Positions 47,356 through 57,924 of a DNA stretch of 64,000 nt are shown here, in pieces. The DNA comes from Arachnopeziza araneosa (taxonomy: Eukaryota; Ascomycota; Leotiomycetes; Helotiales; Arachnopezizaceae): the NCBI GenBank assembly GCA_003988855.1, contig QYAI01000132.1, forward strand, positions 936-64,935, written 5' to 3'. How positions within the stretch are numbered: position 1 is the stretch's first letter; every line of letters begins with the position of its first letter. A model generated the notes under the pieces. That model did no database searches and had not been told where the DNA came from. It saw nothing but the letters and a program-made list of their open reading frames with translations. Both the position numbers and the translations under genes were made by a program.

Positions 47356-48766
47356 ATGGCTTCCGGCACTGTGGATTTGAATGAGAGTCGTGGGGTAGAG
47401 ATCAATGTCATTGCCTGGTTATTCACCGGAATCGCGATTACAACCGTCTTTCTTAAACTCTATGCTCGTGCGCAGATTGTGAAGAAGGTCGGATGGGATG
47501 ATTACTTTATTTTCTTTTCGCTCGTAAGCAGAAGCAAGAGTGCCACCCTGAGGAAGTAGATGATGAAAATCAACTGACGCGATTTACCAAGGCCCTAAGT
47601 ATCATTGCTTCGGCGTTCGTTTCATACTCGGTTACCCTTGGGCTAGGTCGACACACGGCAGCCGTAATTGCAGATCATGGCTCGAAAAGATTAGGCCTCA
47701 TCATCAAATGGCAGATATTAGCTTGTCGTAGGTTTTGAACGTGCATCTTCGAGCATCCGGAGAGCTAACAAAATCAGCATTTAACCTTGGTTCGTTCACT
47801 CCGTTCCAGTCTAAGCGTGCGATGACTTGGGCTGAAATAAAATCATCTAGGTACACTTAGTTTCCCCAACATCTCCATCGCAATCCTTCTCAATAATCTC
47901 CTCGACCCAAATCCATTTCGAACACGATGTCTCTTCACTCTCGTCATACTGCAAGTTGTGTTTGCTATGGCATCCGTGTTCATCATGTTTCTGCAGTGCA
48001 CACCTACAGAAGCGCTCTGGAACCCCTCAATCAAGGGCAAGTGTTGGCATCCAACCATTTTCAATGACTTCTCGTACTGGGTTAGTGCCTATACAACCTT
48101 TACGGATATTGTGTTGGCTGTCGTGCCCATTTCTGTGTTTTGGAAACTACGAATACCATTTTTGACCAAGTTGGGTCTGTGCATCATGATGGGATTGACA
48201 TTACTCTCTGCAATTACCACAATTGTCAAAGCCACGTACCTGCAACTTTTCAAAGATCGGACTGATCCTAGTCAGTAATCCCTCCTAATCACAAATAGCT
48301 ATTCACAGATAACAGCCTTCAATATGGTACCGTCAGTCCTCTGGGGCCTGTAAGACCATTTCCTTCTTCCCATCATCAGCCTCTAACTCCTCCCAGCATC
48401 GAACAAAACGTCGTCATAGTCGCGGCCTGTATCCCCACCCTGCGGCCAGTCTTCCACCAAGCCTTCGCCTTCAGGACCAAAAGTTCATCCTCGGAAAATA
48501 AGAATCCGCACGCGCGCGTTGGGGCTTCTTTCAAGCTCTCGTGGGTAACACAAAGCGTCCTACCCGCGCCCGAAATCAGAATCGATCGAATGGTTCGAGA
48601 ATTCCCGAAAGATTTCGATGCCGAGAGCAGTAATAGCCAGAAGGGTATATGGCGGACCCAGGAAGTTACCGTTGAGAGTGATGACGAGAGAGATTTGGAA
48701 GCTGGGATGGAGTTGGGTAAGAGGTTGAGGGAGGGCGTGCCCGCGAGTTTGAGGCCGACGCCATGA
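47356..48766 (+). CDS. PTH11/SAT4-type rhodopsin-domain membrane protein
   Basis: The 379-aa product has six exons, with introns 47524-47591, 47728-47777, 47790-47850, 48271-48315 and 48350-48396. Exon 3 is a 12-nt microexon restoring the conserved PFN motif. Seven transmembrane segments follow an outward N-terminus: VIAWLFTGIAITTVFLKL, then VGWDDYFI, which ends TM1-loop-TM2 with the family's WDDY motif. The set also includes AIMLQ-type and VLAVVPISVFWKL helices. A cytosolic tail from about residue 275 is rich in Ser and charged residues. The family (DUF3328-unrelated, fungal 'Rhodopsin domain') includes PTH11-like receptors of surface or plant cues; the ligand is unknown. Confidence 0.85.
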
Positions 48767-49365
48767 TATAACGAGACACGTAAGTATAATATGATACTCA
48801 AGAGAGGAATGAGAGAGGCTTTAGAGTCAGAGGTAAGGATATATAGTGTTACAGTGACGGTATAAAGTTGACAAGCTTGTATCGCTCAGAAATCTGGAGG
48901 CACGCCTGAGCATCAATCTTTCGCAGCTTCGGGCGAAAGCTGGACTGTGCAATCACACTAATAAAACGGACCTGAGCAGAGATATCGGGAAGATTCATAA
49001 GCAGCACTTATCGGCGCAACTGGGACTCGCAAACCTATCTCTTTAGGAAGCGTGTTGATGGAGGTATGGACAGGCAATCATGCCTTGTAATTCATTCTTG
49101 ACATTGCTCACTCAAGATAAAGATCAGATTATTATTGATTCTAGTTAACTCTTTACATTCCTCGGGTTTTAAATTATTCTAAGTGTCTTGACTCTCCTTT
49201 GAGATATTGGTGGGGTAGATGGCTGCTTACTAATTGCGGGAAGGCGCGGCATGGGCGTTTAGTGTCTCTCATCAACTTGAAAGCAGCAATTGGGGTTTGC
49301 TTCATCACTTCCATCCAGAGTCATACCAGTAGGCATTTAGGAAATACTTAAATGCGTTCAAAATT
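48767..49365. other. intergenic, no gene seen
   Basis: About 600 bp between the rhodopsin-domain gene and the HET relic. Confidence 0.5.
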
Positions 49366-50826
49366 ATGCCCTCATACCAGTATTCTCCTCTGAAGAGGCA
49401 TGACGAGGCTGACAGCTGCACTTTTAATATTGCACCAAATCTCTACGCAGCCTTGCCGTATGTAAGAGATCGCTACATTCCAAGATTCCTATGGATGGAT
49501 GCTTTATGTATCAATCAAAACGACTTGAGCGAGCGAGAACACCAGATTCAGTGCATGGCGAAGATCTATGGGAAAGCCAAATGTGTAATTGTGTGGCTTG
49601 GAGAACCAGCAGATGGGAGTGATGAAGTGATCGAGACGATCGGTCTTGCCGCAGATAACAATCTTTCCACATCTCCAAGCCAGACGCTTTGCGTTCAAGT
49701 TCTCAGCCTACTTGAGAGGCCTTGGTTTCGGCGCATTTGGGTAAGTACTCCATAGGCGTAAGAGAGAGGCTAGTGACAATATGATCTAGGTATTACAGGA
49801 AGTTGCTGCTGCCCGACAAATTCTCATCACATGCGGCGTCGCATCTCTTGATGGATTCGTATTCTGCGTAGGATTGCAGCGTCTCAAAATCCCATCGAAG
49901 GTTTTCTCGAATCGCAAAGCTTGATTCGCTCCGTGGTCTTTCTCATTCGTCAAGCTAACTTCCGATCTAAGTCTCCGACATTATTGTCTCGACGGACCTC
50001 TTTGGAGATTGATTCCTTGTCAGAGTTAATAGATATGTATCATTCCCATCAAGCTACGGAACGCCACGACAGGGTTTTTGCCTTACTGGGAATGAGTTCT
50101 GATGACTTCACGCGGGCAGAATTGTCACCTGATTACAGCATTCCTTGGGCAAGACTGTTTAAGAATGTCTTTCATTTCATTTTCTGCAAAACATTGTCGA
50201 TCGAAGTCATTGGTGACGGTGATCTGGCAATAATAAGAGCGAGAGGCTACGTGATTGGCAGTGTGTCGTCAGTAAAACGAAAAATTTCTTGGAGTCACAA
50301 GCAAGAAGTGGAAGTATGTTTTTGGAATGCTGCAGAAAAGTTGGCTCATAGTGCTAAGTTGACTTTCCAAATATCAGCAACTCCCATCGAAAAGGGTGAT
50401 CTTGTCTACCTTCTCGAGAATAACCCACCCCTGTAATCGTCAGAGCATGCAAGGATTACTTTGGAATTGTCAAAATTTCGGCGGTAATAGCTGATGAACT
50501 TTTTGCGCAAAGCTGGAGCTATTGGACAAACCCTTATCCCAAAATCAAGAGATGGATTGCGGAAAAGGAATCCTTGAACTACTTCTAGCTCACCGAGAGA
50601 TGAAGCGAACATAATAGAGAAAGAAGTGAAGGCCGCATCTGGAAACGGGTTATCGCTAAAGGGAGCACAAATAATGAACTGCTTCTTGATCGGTTGGATG
50701 ACGCTGCTAGCATCCCAGCCGAAGTTCTTCGAGCTATACCAAGCGAGTGAAATAGCAAAGAGAAGGTTGAAAGTTATATCAGGGAATCTTCAAGACGGAA
50801 TTCGGCCTCTCAAAATCATATCATAG
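49366..50826 (+). pseudogene. HET-domain pseudogene
   Basis: The N-terminal start (MPSYQYSPLK) is typical of HET proteins, but after about 15 residues it jumps to APNLYAALPYVRDRY. The segment that should hold ALSYVWG is missing. The middle is well preserved: FLWMDALCINQNDLSEREHQ and VIVWLGEPADGSDE. A normal intron (49741-49790) then joins RRIWV to LQEVAAARQ. Near 49895 the frame shifts into LIRSVVFLIR and DMYHSHQATERHDRVFALLG. A further shift near 50432 leads to IVRACKDYFGIVK, ending in stops. A degenerate acidic/ankyrin-like tail continues to about 50826. It is non-functional through an internal deletion and at least two frameshifts. Confidence 0.8.
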
Positions 50827-51207
50827 TTGTAGCTAGATAATTATTCACCACTTATCCTAACACCGCTCGCCTTAATGATTCTCTTGTACTTACTCCTTAC
50901 CTCCATGTGAGGAAGGGAAATTTCATATTTACTTTGGAAGTCATTAATCCCGTAACAAGATGGTGCGGCCGAAGATTACTTATTAGCGTAGCATCCGAAT
51001 CATGTAGGAGGCGGCATTGTGGGGTTATGGGATAAGAATTGTTATATCTTCCCACATTATCCCACATTACCCCAGGATCGCAAGTGTTGTGCTCGTCACA
51101 CAACCTCCGCCTGTTTTGCCGAGGTACGGGAATAGCCAGGCAATGCTATACTTGCTTGAGCTATCTACAAACTTTTACCGAGCCACTTCATTCTCTTTTC
51201 ATCCTAT
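50827..51207. other. promoter region of the alcohol dehydrogenase
   Basis: 380 bp, AT-rich on the left, with the twice-repeated cccacatta at about 51051-51070. No gene is seen. Confidence 0.5.
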
Positions 51208-52326
51208 ATGATGGAGCTACGCTCAACCATGAAAGCATGGACTCTTGAAGAGTTCAATACTCCTTACATTCTACGAGAACTACCTCTACCAACCCTCGCG
51301 ACACCAGATGAAATTCTCATCAAAGTCACTGCTTGTTCCTACTGCCACACCGATGCCATCGTCGCGGCTGGTACCGTCATTGTCCCATCTCTTCCACACA
51401 TCGGCTGCCACGAGTTCGCTGGAGTCATCACTGCTCTCCCATCCGGCCAAGAATCTTGTCATGGACTACGAGTAGGCGATCGTGTTGCTGTCCCAGGACG
51501 TGGTAATCACGTGTGCGGTACCTGTCTTGAGTGCCAGAATGACAGTTCCACGTTGCCGGATCCAAAGGGGTATAGTGTTTTCTGCCCAGAGAGTGGTGCA
51601 GGTCTGGGAATTGATCGGCCAGGTGGATTCAGAGAATATGCCGTTGTGGATGCGAGACAGGTGGGGAGGATCCCTGAGGAGCTTGAGGATGTGGAAGCTG
51701 CGCCGCTGATGTGTGCGGGTTTGACAATTTTCTCCGCTCTAGTCAAGTTGAATCTGAAGAAAGGGGAGAGGCTGGGTATTGTAGGGTGTGGTGGTGGGTT
51801 GGGACATTTGGGACTACAGTTCGCAACGAAGATGGGCTTGAAGGTTACGGGATTCGATGTCTCGGAGAATGCGTTAGAATTATCGAAAAATTTGAATTCT
51901 GGAGCAACGATTGTGGATGTATCGAAGAAGTCGGCAAAAGAAGTCAGGCAGAAAATGGGAGAGGAAGATGGACGGGAGTTGTTCACCCAGATGGGACTGG
52001 ATGCAGTCGTGATATTGCCTGAGAGTCAGAAGGCTTTCGATTACGGAACTGAACTGGTGAGGAATGGGGGTAAGGTTATGCTACTGTCATTCCCGCCTGA
52101 TGGGTTTCATGTATCAGCATTCGATTTGGTGATTAGGAGAATAAGCGTGGAGGGAAGTTTGATTGGCTCAAACAGAGCAATGAGGGAAATGTTTTCATTT
52201 TGTATCAAGCATGGAGTGAAGGCAAAGATCACGAAATATCCATTTGGGAAGCTGAATGAGTTGGTGGAAGACTATCACAGACGTGTTTCTGGGAAATTGG
52301 TGCTGGATCTCGGAATGTCAGAGTGA
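51208..52326 (+). CDS. zinc-dependent alcohol dehydrogenase (MDR family)
   Basis: Single exon. The first ATG gives 372 aa; the ATG at 51229 (MKAWTLEEF) gives 365 aa and is the usual start for this family. Catalytic zinc ligands lie in ACSYCHTD (Cys) and IGCHEFAG (His-Glu). The structural-zinc lobe has CGTCLECQ and a later FCPES, separated by a longer loop than usual. The Rossmann motif is GIVGCGGGLGHLG, with an acidic residue in GFDVSE favouring NAD. It oxidises alcohols or reduces aldehydes in the cytosol. It is convergent with the sugar transporter (about 190 bp between stops). Confidence 0.9.
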   Translation: MMELRSTMKAWTLEEFNTPYILRELPLPTLATPDEILIKVTACSYCHTDAIVAAGTVIVPSLPHIGCHEFAGVITALPSGQESCHGLRVGDRVAVPGRGNHVCGTCLECQNDSSTLPDPKGYSVFCPESGAGLGIDRPGGFREYAVVDARQVGRIPEELEDVEAAPLMCAGLTIFSALVKLNLKKGERLGIVGCGGGLGHLGLQFATKMGLKVTGFDVSENALELSKNLNSGATIVDVSKKSAKEVRQKMGEEDGRELFTQMGLDAVVILPESQKAFDYGTELVRNGGKVMLLSFPPDGFHVSAFDLVIRRISVEGSLIGSNRAMREMFSFCIKHGVKAKITKYPFGKLNELVEDYHRRVSGKLVLDLGMSE

Positions 52327-52519
52327 TGTATGTGAGTAAGGTTGAGGTGGTAAATCCTGAATGGAAACGCTTCTGAATGAGGCACCTTAATAAACAGGCT
52401 ATCATTTTTGATAGATTAAACAATTTATACAAGCAAGAAGTTTGCAGATGATCATCATTTTAAACACAAGTTAGTACTAAAGAGAAATCCATTCATCGCA
52501 AGGCCAATTTCCTTTCACT

Positions 52520-54124
52520 TTACTCGCCACCGTATTTTTCATTCCTCACTACTTCCAAACGAGAGTTCTTAATCGTAACACATTCATACTGTGAAAATTT
52601 CCGGATCGGGACCTTCTCATTGTAACATACATCAATCTCCTCCAACGTCCGCTTATTTGTCTCAGGCACGACAAAGTAGGTGAAGACTGAAATGAGAAGG
52701 TTGCTGGCAAACCAGATGTAGCCATACTGTGCGCCCCAGTTGAGTGCAGTCGGATTGATAAAGTACGGGATGGTGAATGTAATCGACCACCCGCAGAGAT
52801 AGGTTATTGAGGCCGCGAAGCCGAGAGTATGACCACGGAGTCGTTGGCTAGGGACTTCACCGCACACTTGCCACGAGTAAGGTGATGTAGATGCAGAGGC
52901 CACGAACAAGAAGATCGAGCACATTGCGATAATGACTCTGCCACTGGTGGCGTTGATTCCGAGTGTAGTGTAAGAGATGCCTATACCTAGCATCGTCAAA
53001 GCTTGAAGGAAGCCGCCGACTATCAAAATAGGACGCTTGCCAATCTTCCCGGTGAAGGTCGTTGTAAGCATGGCACCTATCAGACCCACACATTGGAGGA
53101 TGACACCGGAACGGAATGGGTGTTTGTCGCCTGAAAGACCGAAGAAGTAAATTCCGTACTGGGTAACGAAAGGCACACCATTGGCAGCAGAAAATAAGCC
53201 TAGGCCGAGGGATGTCAGCGTCCTCTTTATATTCGGCTTGTAAAACATTTCGCGATAACCAACTTCGCTCGTGATATTCTTGTCGTTTTCAATAGAATTG
53301 ATGATCTCGGCCATCTCTTCCTTTACTTGAAGATCACTGTAAGTGGCATCTCGAAGGAAGCGAAGAGCACGCTCGGCATCATTGTATCTTGCTTTCGTAG
53401 CAAGGTAGCGAGGTGTCTCTGGCAAGAAAAACAGCGCAGTTCCGAGAAGAGCCGGAACTATGTATAAAACTCCCAGCGGGATGCGATAGGATGATCGATC
53501 AAAGCGTTTGGATGTTTCGTTGTTGATAATAATGCCCAATAAAGCACCAAAACTGATCCAAAATTGCCAGAAGGTGTAAGCTAGAGATCTGAATGCTGGC
53601 GGGATAGACTCTTGCATGTATAGTTGTCCGCTGATGAGTAGCAATCCGTTCGAAAAGCCTAGAATGAGACGACATGTGTAGAGAGCACCAAGATCGATAA
53701 TTGCAATCTGAAGTGTGACGCTGAGACACATCATGAGGATGCCTGCCCACATGACTCCTCTCCGACCAATTCTGTTTGCCAACCATCCAGCCCAGAAAGT
53801 GGAGACAAACATGCCAGCCGAAACCAAAGACGAGATGAGTTGTTGCACAGTGGTGCTGATGCCATAACCTCCAGGAAGGTTGTGATCCACGTAACCATAG
53901 TCCCGTAAAAAGCCCGGCATTGCTTGAAATCCGTTGACCATGCCTTGGTCAAGGCCGAATTCGAAGAAAGCCATGCTAATGATTAAGCAGACGGTGATAC
54001 CCTTTTTGTTGTCCCAGTACGAATCTGGATTGGGATCGATCGCAATCTTAGAAGCATCGGATGCGCCCGTGTCTGCATGTTCGATCTGGGTCTCGGTACC
54101 TCTGATCTCATCTTTATCACTCAT
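52520..54124 (-). CDS. MFS sugar transporter (SP family)
   Basis: The 534-aa product comes from a single exon. Twelve TM segments are present with sugar-porter signatures: GLDQGMVNGF in TM1, NRIGRRGVMW after TM2, QLYMQESIPPAFR after TM4, and PETPRYLATKARYNDAERAL at the central loop. Late motifs are CGEVPSQRLRGHTLGFA and VPETNKRTLEEIDVCY. It resembles fungal maltose/alpha-glucoside or quinate-type permeases, but specificity cannot be read. Plasma membrane importer by proton symport. Confidence 0.92.
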   Translation of the reverse strand: MSDKDEIRGTETQIEHADTGASDASKIAIDPNPDSYWDNKKGITVCLIISMAFFEFGLDQGMVNGFQAMPGFLRDYGYVDHNLPGGYGISTTVQQLISSLVSAGMFVSTFWAGWLANRIGRRGVMWAGILMMCLSVTLQIAIIDLGALYTCRLILGFSNGLLLISGQLYMQESIPPAFRSLAYTFWQFWISFGALLGIIINNETSKRFDRSSYRIPLGVLYIVPALLGTALFFLPETPRYLATKARYNDAERALRFLRDATYSDLQVKEEMAEIINSIENDKNITSEVGYREMFYKPNIKRTLTSLGLGLFSAANGVPFVTQYGIYFFGLSGDKHPFRSGVILQCVGLIGAMLTTTFTGKIGKRPILIVGGFLQALTMLGIGISYTTLGINATSGRVIIAMCSIFLFVASASTSPYSWQVCGEVPSQRLRGHTLGFAASITYLCGWSITFTIPYFINPTALNWGAQYGYIWFASNLLISVFTYFVVPETNKRTLEEIDVCYNEKVPIRKFSQYECVTIKNSRLEVVRNEKYGGE

Positions 54125-55097
54125 ACTGAATCGTTACACCCTAACTTGCACCTTAAAAATATAACATGAGAAGAGGAGAAATTCCTCTGTAGCACGCGAA
54201 AATCTTTTGAGAATCCGGAGCTAGGAAGGTCAGGGACTAAAGAAAGGTAACCCTTAAGATATATTGACAACACTGCAGAATCTAAAGGCAAGAGGGTCCA
54301 CACGTGCTCTCTTTCTCATCAAAACAGACCCACGGCATGCAAGATACATGATATTTCGAATCTTAGATCCCAGATCTCTATTTATCCGCGCCTAGGGCGC
54401 GAAGGCCTGATATTATTCCTTCTTGGGGTATCTGGAGCCTTGCAGAGGTGAATAGAGATATATATATTGATGACTGAACCTGTTGCAAACAATACATGGT
54501 AGCATCACATTGTTTGAATTATCGTTAACTTCTAGATACCAACAAATCTGGGGTGAAGAGACTATCGATTCAGCGGATTGCAAGCAAGCACCGTAGTGTC
54601 CATACCCTGCTTAATTCGTGGTAAATTTCTCACTTGCACTTTGTTTCGAAACCGATTCTGCATCGCGCTTACGAGTTGTTGGCAGACGATTCGCCAAGAC
54701 AACTCGGCAATTAGCATTCTTCCTCCGGCAGCTCGCCCGAACCTGTTCAAATAAATAAATGTTGTACCCGAGTGTTACATTGTGACTCCCGAGTCGGTGG
54801 GGCCTTGACATGAAATATATTGGAGTTTCACAATTTTGTGGGGTGCAGACGATGATAGTCTGATAATTGTTGTCAATACGAACGTCATAGGAGATTCTGA
54901 TGAATGAAGAAATACCTCAAATCCGCATATTTCAAACAAACCATAAAGTCGCGTCGCTGAGGGAGAGCATTGATAAGTCTAGAACCATTGACTTTCACCA
55001 TGCACGATTCAATTGCTAGCCGCAAGCCTGAGGAGAAGCTCTAAGCATTTCTACTCAAGGTCTAGCAAATCTGCCGGCTGAGCTCCCAAAGTCGATT
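54125..55097. other. 973-bp shared upstream region
   Basis: Divergent promoter between the sugar transporter (minus) and the flavin monooxygenase (plus). No gene is seen. Confidence 0.5.
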
Positions 55098-56404
55098 ATG
55101 ACCCCTACCAGCACAAATTCGAACTTACATGTCGTGATTGTGGGAGCCGGACTCGGTGGCGCGTCATGTGCCATCGCGTGTGCGAGGCAAGGCTTCCAAG
55201 TAACTCTTCTCGACGCTGTCCAAGAGTTCTTTCCGTTAGGTGACTCGGTAGGTTTTGGCTCTAATGCATTAAGCTTTTCAGGCGCTGGGGCTTTTACGAT
55301 GATCTATGGGCCATTTCGTCACGAGCTCGGGAGTCCGTGATGCGGAATTGGGATGGAACTCTTATCGCACGAGATTCCACACTTGGCGAAGCGGAGGAGC
55401 GGTACGGCCACAAAGACCTCATTGGACACCGAGGACATTATCATAAGATTTTTATTAATCACTGCATCAAGAATGGTGTTGACGTTCGTATGGGTCAGAA
55501 GATTGAGAGATATGATGTCAACAAGCCAAGCGTTTTTCTTCCGTCTGGCGAAGAGATAGAAGCCGATGCTGTGATTGCCGCCGACGGTGTTAAAAGCACT
55601 GGCCGTACTCAAGTTTTAGGCTTTGAAGATGCACCTATACATAGCGGCTATGCCGTATGGCGGGCGTATTCGGACGCCTCCATATTCAAAGATGATCCTC
55701 TAGTCTCTCCGCTCTTGCAAGGCGACACTGCGGAGCTGTGGGTTGGTCCAGATCTGCACGGCTTTGTGACAGTCCTTCGTGACTCGACCGAGATCAATGC
55801 CGTCCTCACACATAAGGATGTTGCAGACATTTCTGAAGGTTGGAACTTTCCCGCTAAGCGTTCTGAAATCCTCAAGACTATCGAAGGTTGGGACCCAGTA
55901 TTTGTGCGTGTCTGGGAGAAGATCGAGAATATCATCGATTGGAAACTGGTCTACGGGTCTCGTCTCGATAAATGGGTATTTGACTCTGGCTTGATCGTGA
56001 TTATGGGCGACGCCGCACACCCCTTCCTGCCGACCTCAACACAAGAGGCCAGTCAAGCCGTTGAAGACGGCGCAACAATTGCATTATGTCTAGCTAAAGC
56101 AGGCAAGGGCAATGTGCAGTTAGCGCTGCGCACGTATTTTGAGATTCGCTACGAATATGTCAAGGAGGCGCAGCAGCTAGGGATTAGCCAGCGGGACAAG
56201 TGGCACAATTTACATGATAAAAAGACGATGAAGATGGAGAAGCAGCTAGATACGAGCAAGGGAATTCTAGATAGTTACCATTTGTGGGTTCATGATGCGG
56301 AGAAGGCGGTGGAGGAAAGTTGGGACAACGCATCAAAGAAGGTCTTAAAGAAGTATGGAAAGAGCAAGACAAATGGAATAAACGGTTCTTCATATACTAG
56401 GTAG
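55098..56404 (+). pseudogene. FAD monooxygenase (salicylate-hydroxylase type), frameshifted
   Basis: The N-terminal frame (55098 on) has the FAD motif VVIVGAGLGGASCAIACA and runs to GFGSNAL. At 55271-55272 the frame must move by one base to continue as RRWGFYDDLWAISSRARE and then to 56404. The gap is explained by loss of one A (ttaagc where ttaaagc would read on as K). The second frame has AVIAADGVKSTG and LIVIMGDAAHPFLPTSTQEASQ, both standard for class A flavin monooxygenases, giving about 435 aa in all. A GT-AG pair around the site is only 34 nt long and gives the wrong phase, so an intron does not fix it. Either a recent null mutation or a base-call error. Confidence 0.8.
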
Positions 56405-56477
56405 GACTGGAATATATTACTGGGAGAGCTATGAATTGTTTCTTTTTTTTACGCTATTGAGTCCTCAACCTCCTAGG

Positions 56478-57924
56478 TCAGGCACACATAGCTTCTATCA
56501 TGACAGTAAACGTCCTAAACTGAAAGACTCGAACTATCTCCAATCCAGCTGCCCTCAACAATTCCTCGTACTCCTGATAAGATCTCTCTTTCCCGCCAAA
56601 TAAAGAGAAAGTGCTCCATGTCATGATATTTGCTGTATTCGCCAAGGCTGACTGGTTTCCTGGAATATGCTCCGAAGGTGGTAAAGTTGATGAGCTGGGA
56701 ATGATGGCTGGGCTGGAGTTTAAAACTTTGTTAACAACTAGCTTGGAATTTGGCGTCCCCTTCATAGCGGTAGTAATATTTCTGAGAAGTTTCAGGGCCT
56801 CTTTGTCGTCGTATTCGTGTCTAAACAGGGGTCAGTTGAACCAAGTTTTTGATATCGTGATTGATGTTCAACTTACAGAACACCCCTCATATACCATACA
56901 TCACTGATATTCGGTTGGAAATAGTCTTGCACAACAAACGATATACTATCGTCTTCCACCTTATGCTTCAAATCTTCCGGGTACATCTGAGCAGAGTTAG
57001 CACCAACTCACTTGCACGGGAAAATTTCCTGCTTAACGAACCTTCTCCAACAGGTCAATAACCGTCTCCAAATCCTGGTAAATCCATCGGAACTGTCCTG
57101 GAAACTTCCTCGTGATGTCCATACCACTATCACCAGCGCCAGCGCCAAGGTCAATAATCGTCGCATTTCCAAGCTCCGCCCAAGGATAGTCATTCAGCAA
57201 GCTTGCTCTCGTCAATTTGTTTAACCACCCAACCACACCTTCGTTACCCAGCTCGACCATAGCCGCATTCTCTGGATCGCTCATATACTGAGCGAAGTCT
57301 GGCCTGTATTTGAGACAGCCCTGCAGAAAGGTGCTGTCATTTCAGCAAAAGAATTTTTCGTTTCCGGGTTCTTGAGATCATCTGGAATCCCGCCGGCAGC
57401 TTTCATGCCAAGACTCGTGATAAATGACAGAAAAGAAAATGCGCCTTTGGATCCAGCCAAAGCGATACTGTGTCTTGTGTTCTTGAAGACATCATGCGAT
57501 GTTTCTTGGAAGATGAACTCTCCCGTCAGCATTCGCATGATTCTACCCAGCTTGTGCTCGTTGACATCGACTTTGCGGGCCAGATCTCCCAGATGCACTT
57601 CTCCTCCAAGAGTTTCAATCGCATCTGCGATCTCCAAAGTTACCGCCGCATTCAGAGCCGTGGATTTATAGTGTAGCGTCCCCTGTTCAACTAATTTGAA
57701 CCGTGTAGGTGTTATCAAGGTATCCACCGCTTTTAGATCCATACGGATCTTTTCTATCAGATCAAAAACCTGTTGGGAGGGCAGATTTTCTGCATCATCC
57801 AAAGGCGCATATGGCTTAGCCTCCAAAAGGTGTGGTAGATCATTTCTGGAATAGCTGATAATTCAGTTTCAAGTTGCTGCAGTTTATTGTTTAGAGATTG
57901 CCGAAGCGCTGAGAGGTAAGACAT
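56478..57924 (-). pseudogene. O-methyltransferase, two frameshifts
   Basis: About 445 aa over three exons, with introns 56821-56876 and 56987-57041, in the COMT-like SAM-dependent family. The N-terminus from the ATG at 57924 (SYLSALRQSL) and the helical dimerisation region read well. The SAM motif is IIDLGAGAGDSG. The C-terminus ends FRTFTVMIEAMCA. The protein-like frame changes at 57843-57845 and again at 57340-57342. At both places the sense strand reads GAAATGA and one extra A would restore the frame. No GT lies near the second site, so splicing cannot explain it. Convergent with the adjacent flavin monooxygenase (74 bp between stops). Confidence 0.8.

Noticed and set aside
55235..55280. 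GT-AG intron explaining the monooxygenase frameshift
   Set aside because: The only candidate (GTAGGT...TTTTCAG) is 34 nt long, below the usual minimum, and joins exons in the wrong phase.
57338..57846. Programmed ribosomal frameshifting in the O-methyltransferase
   Set aside because: GAAATGA is not a slippery heptamer, a re-read of one base is needed at two sites, and no downstream structure is evident. Mutation or sequence error is simpler.
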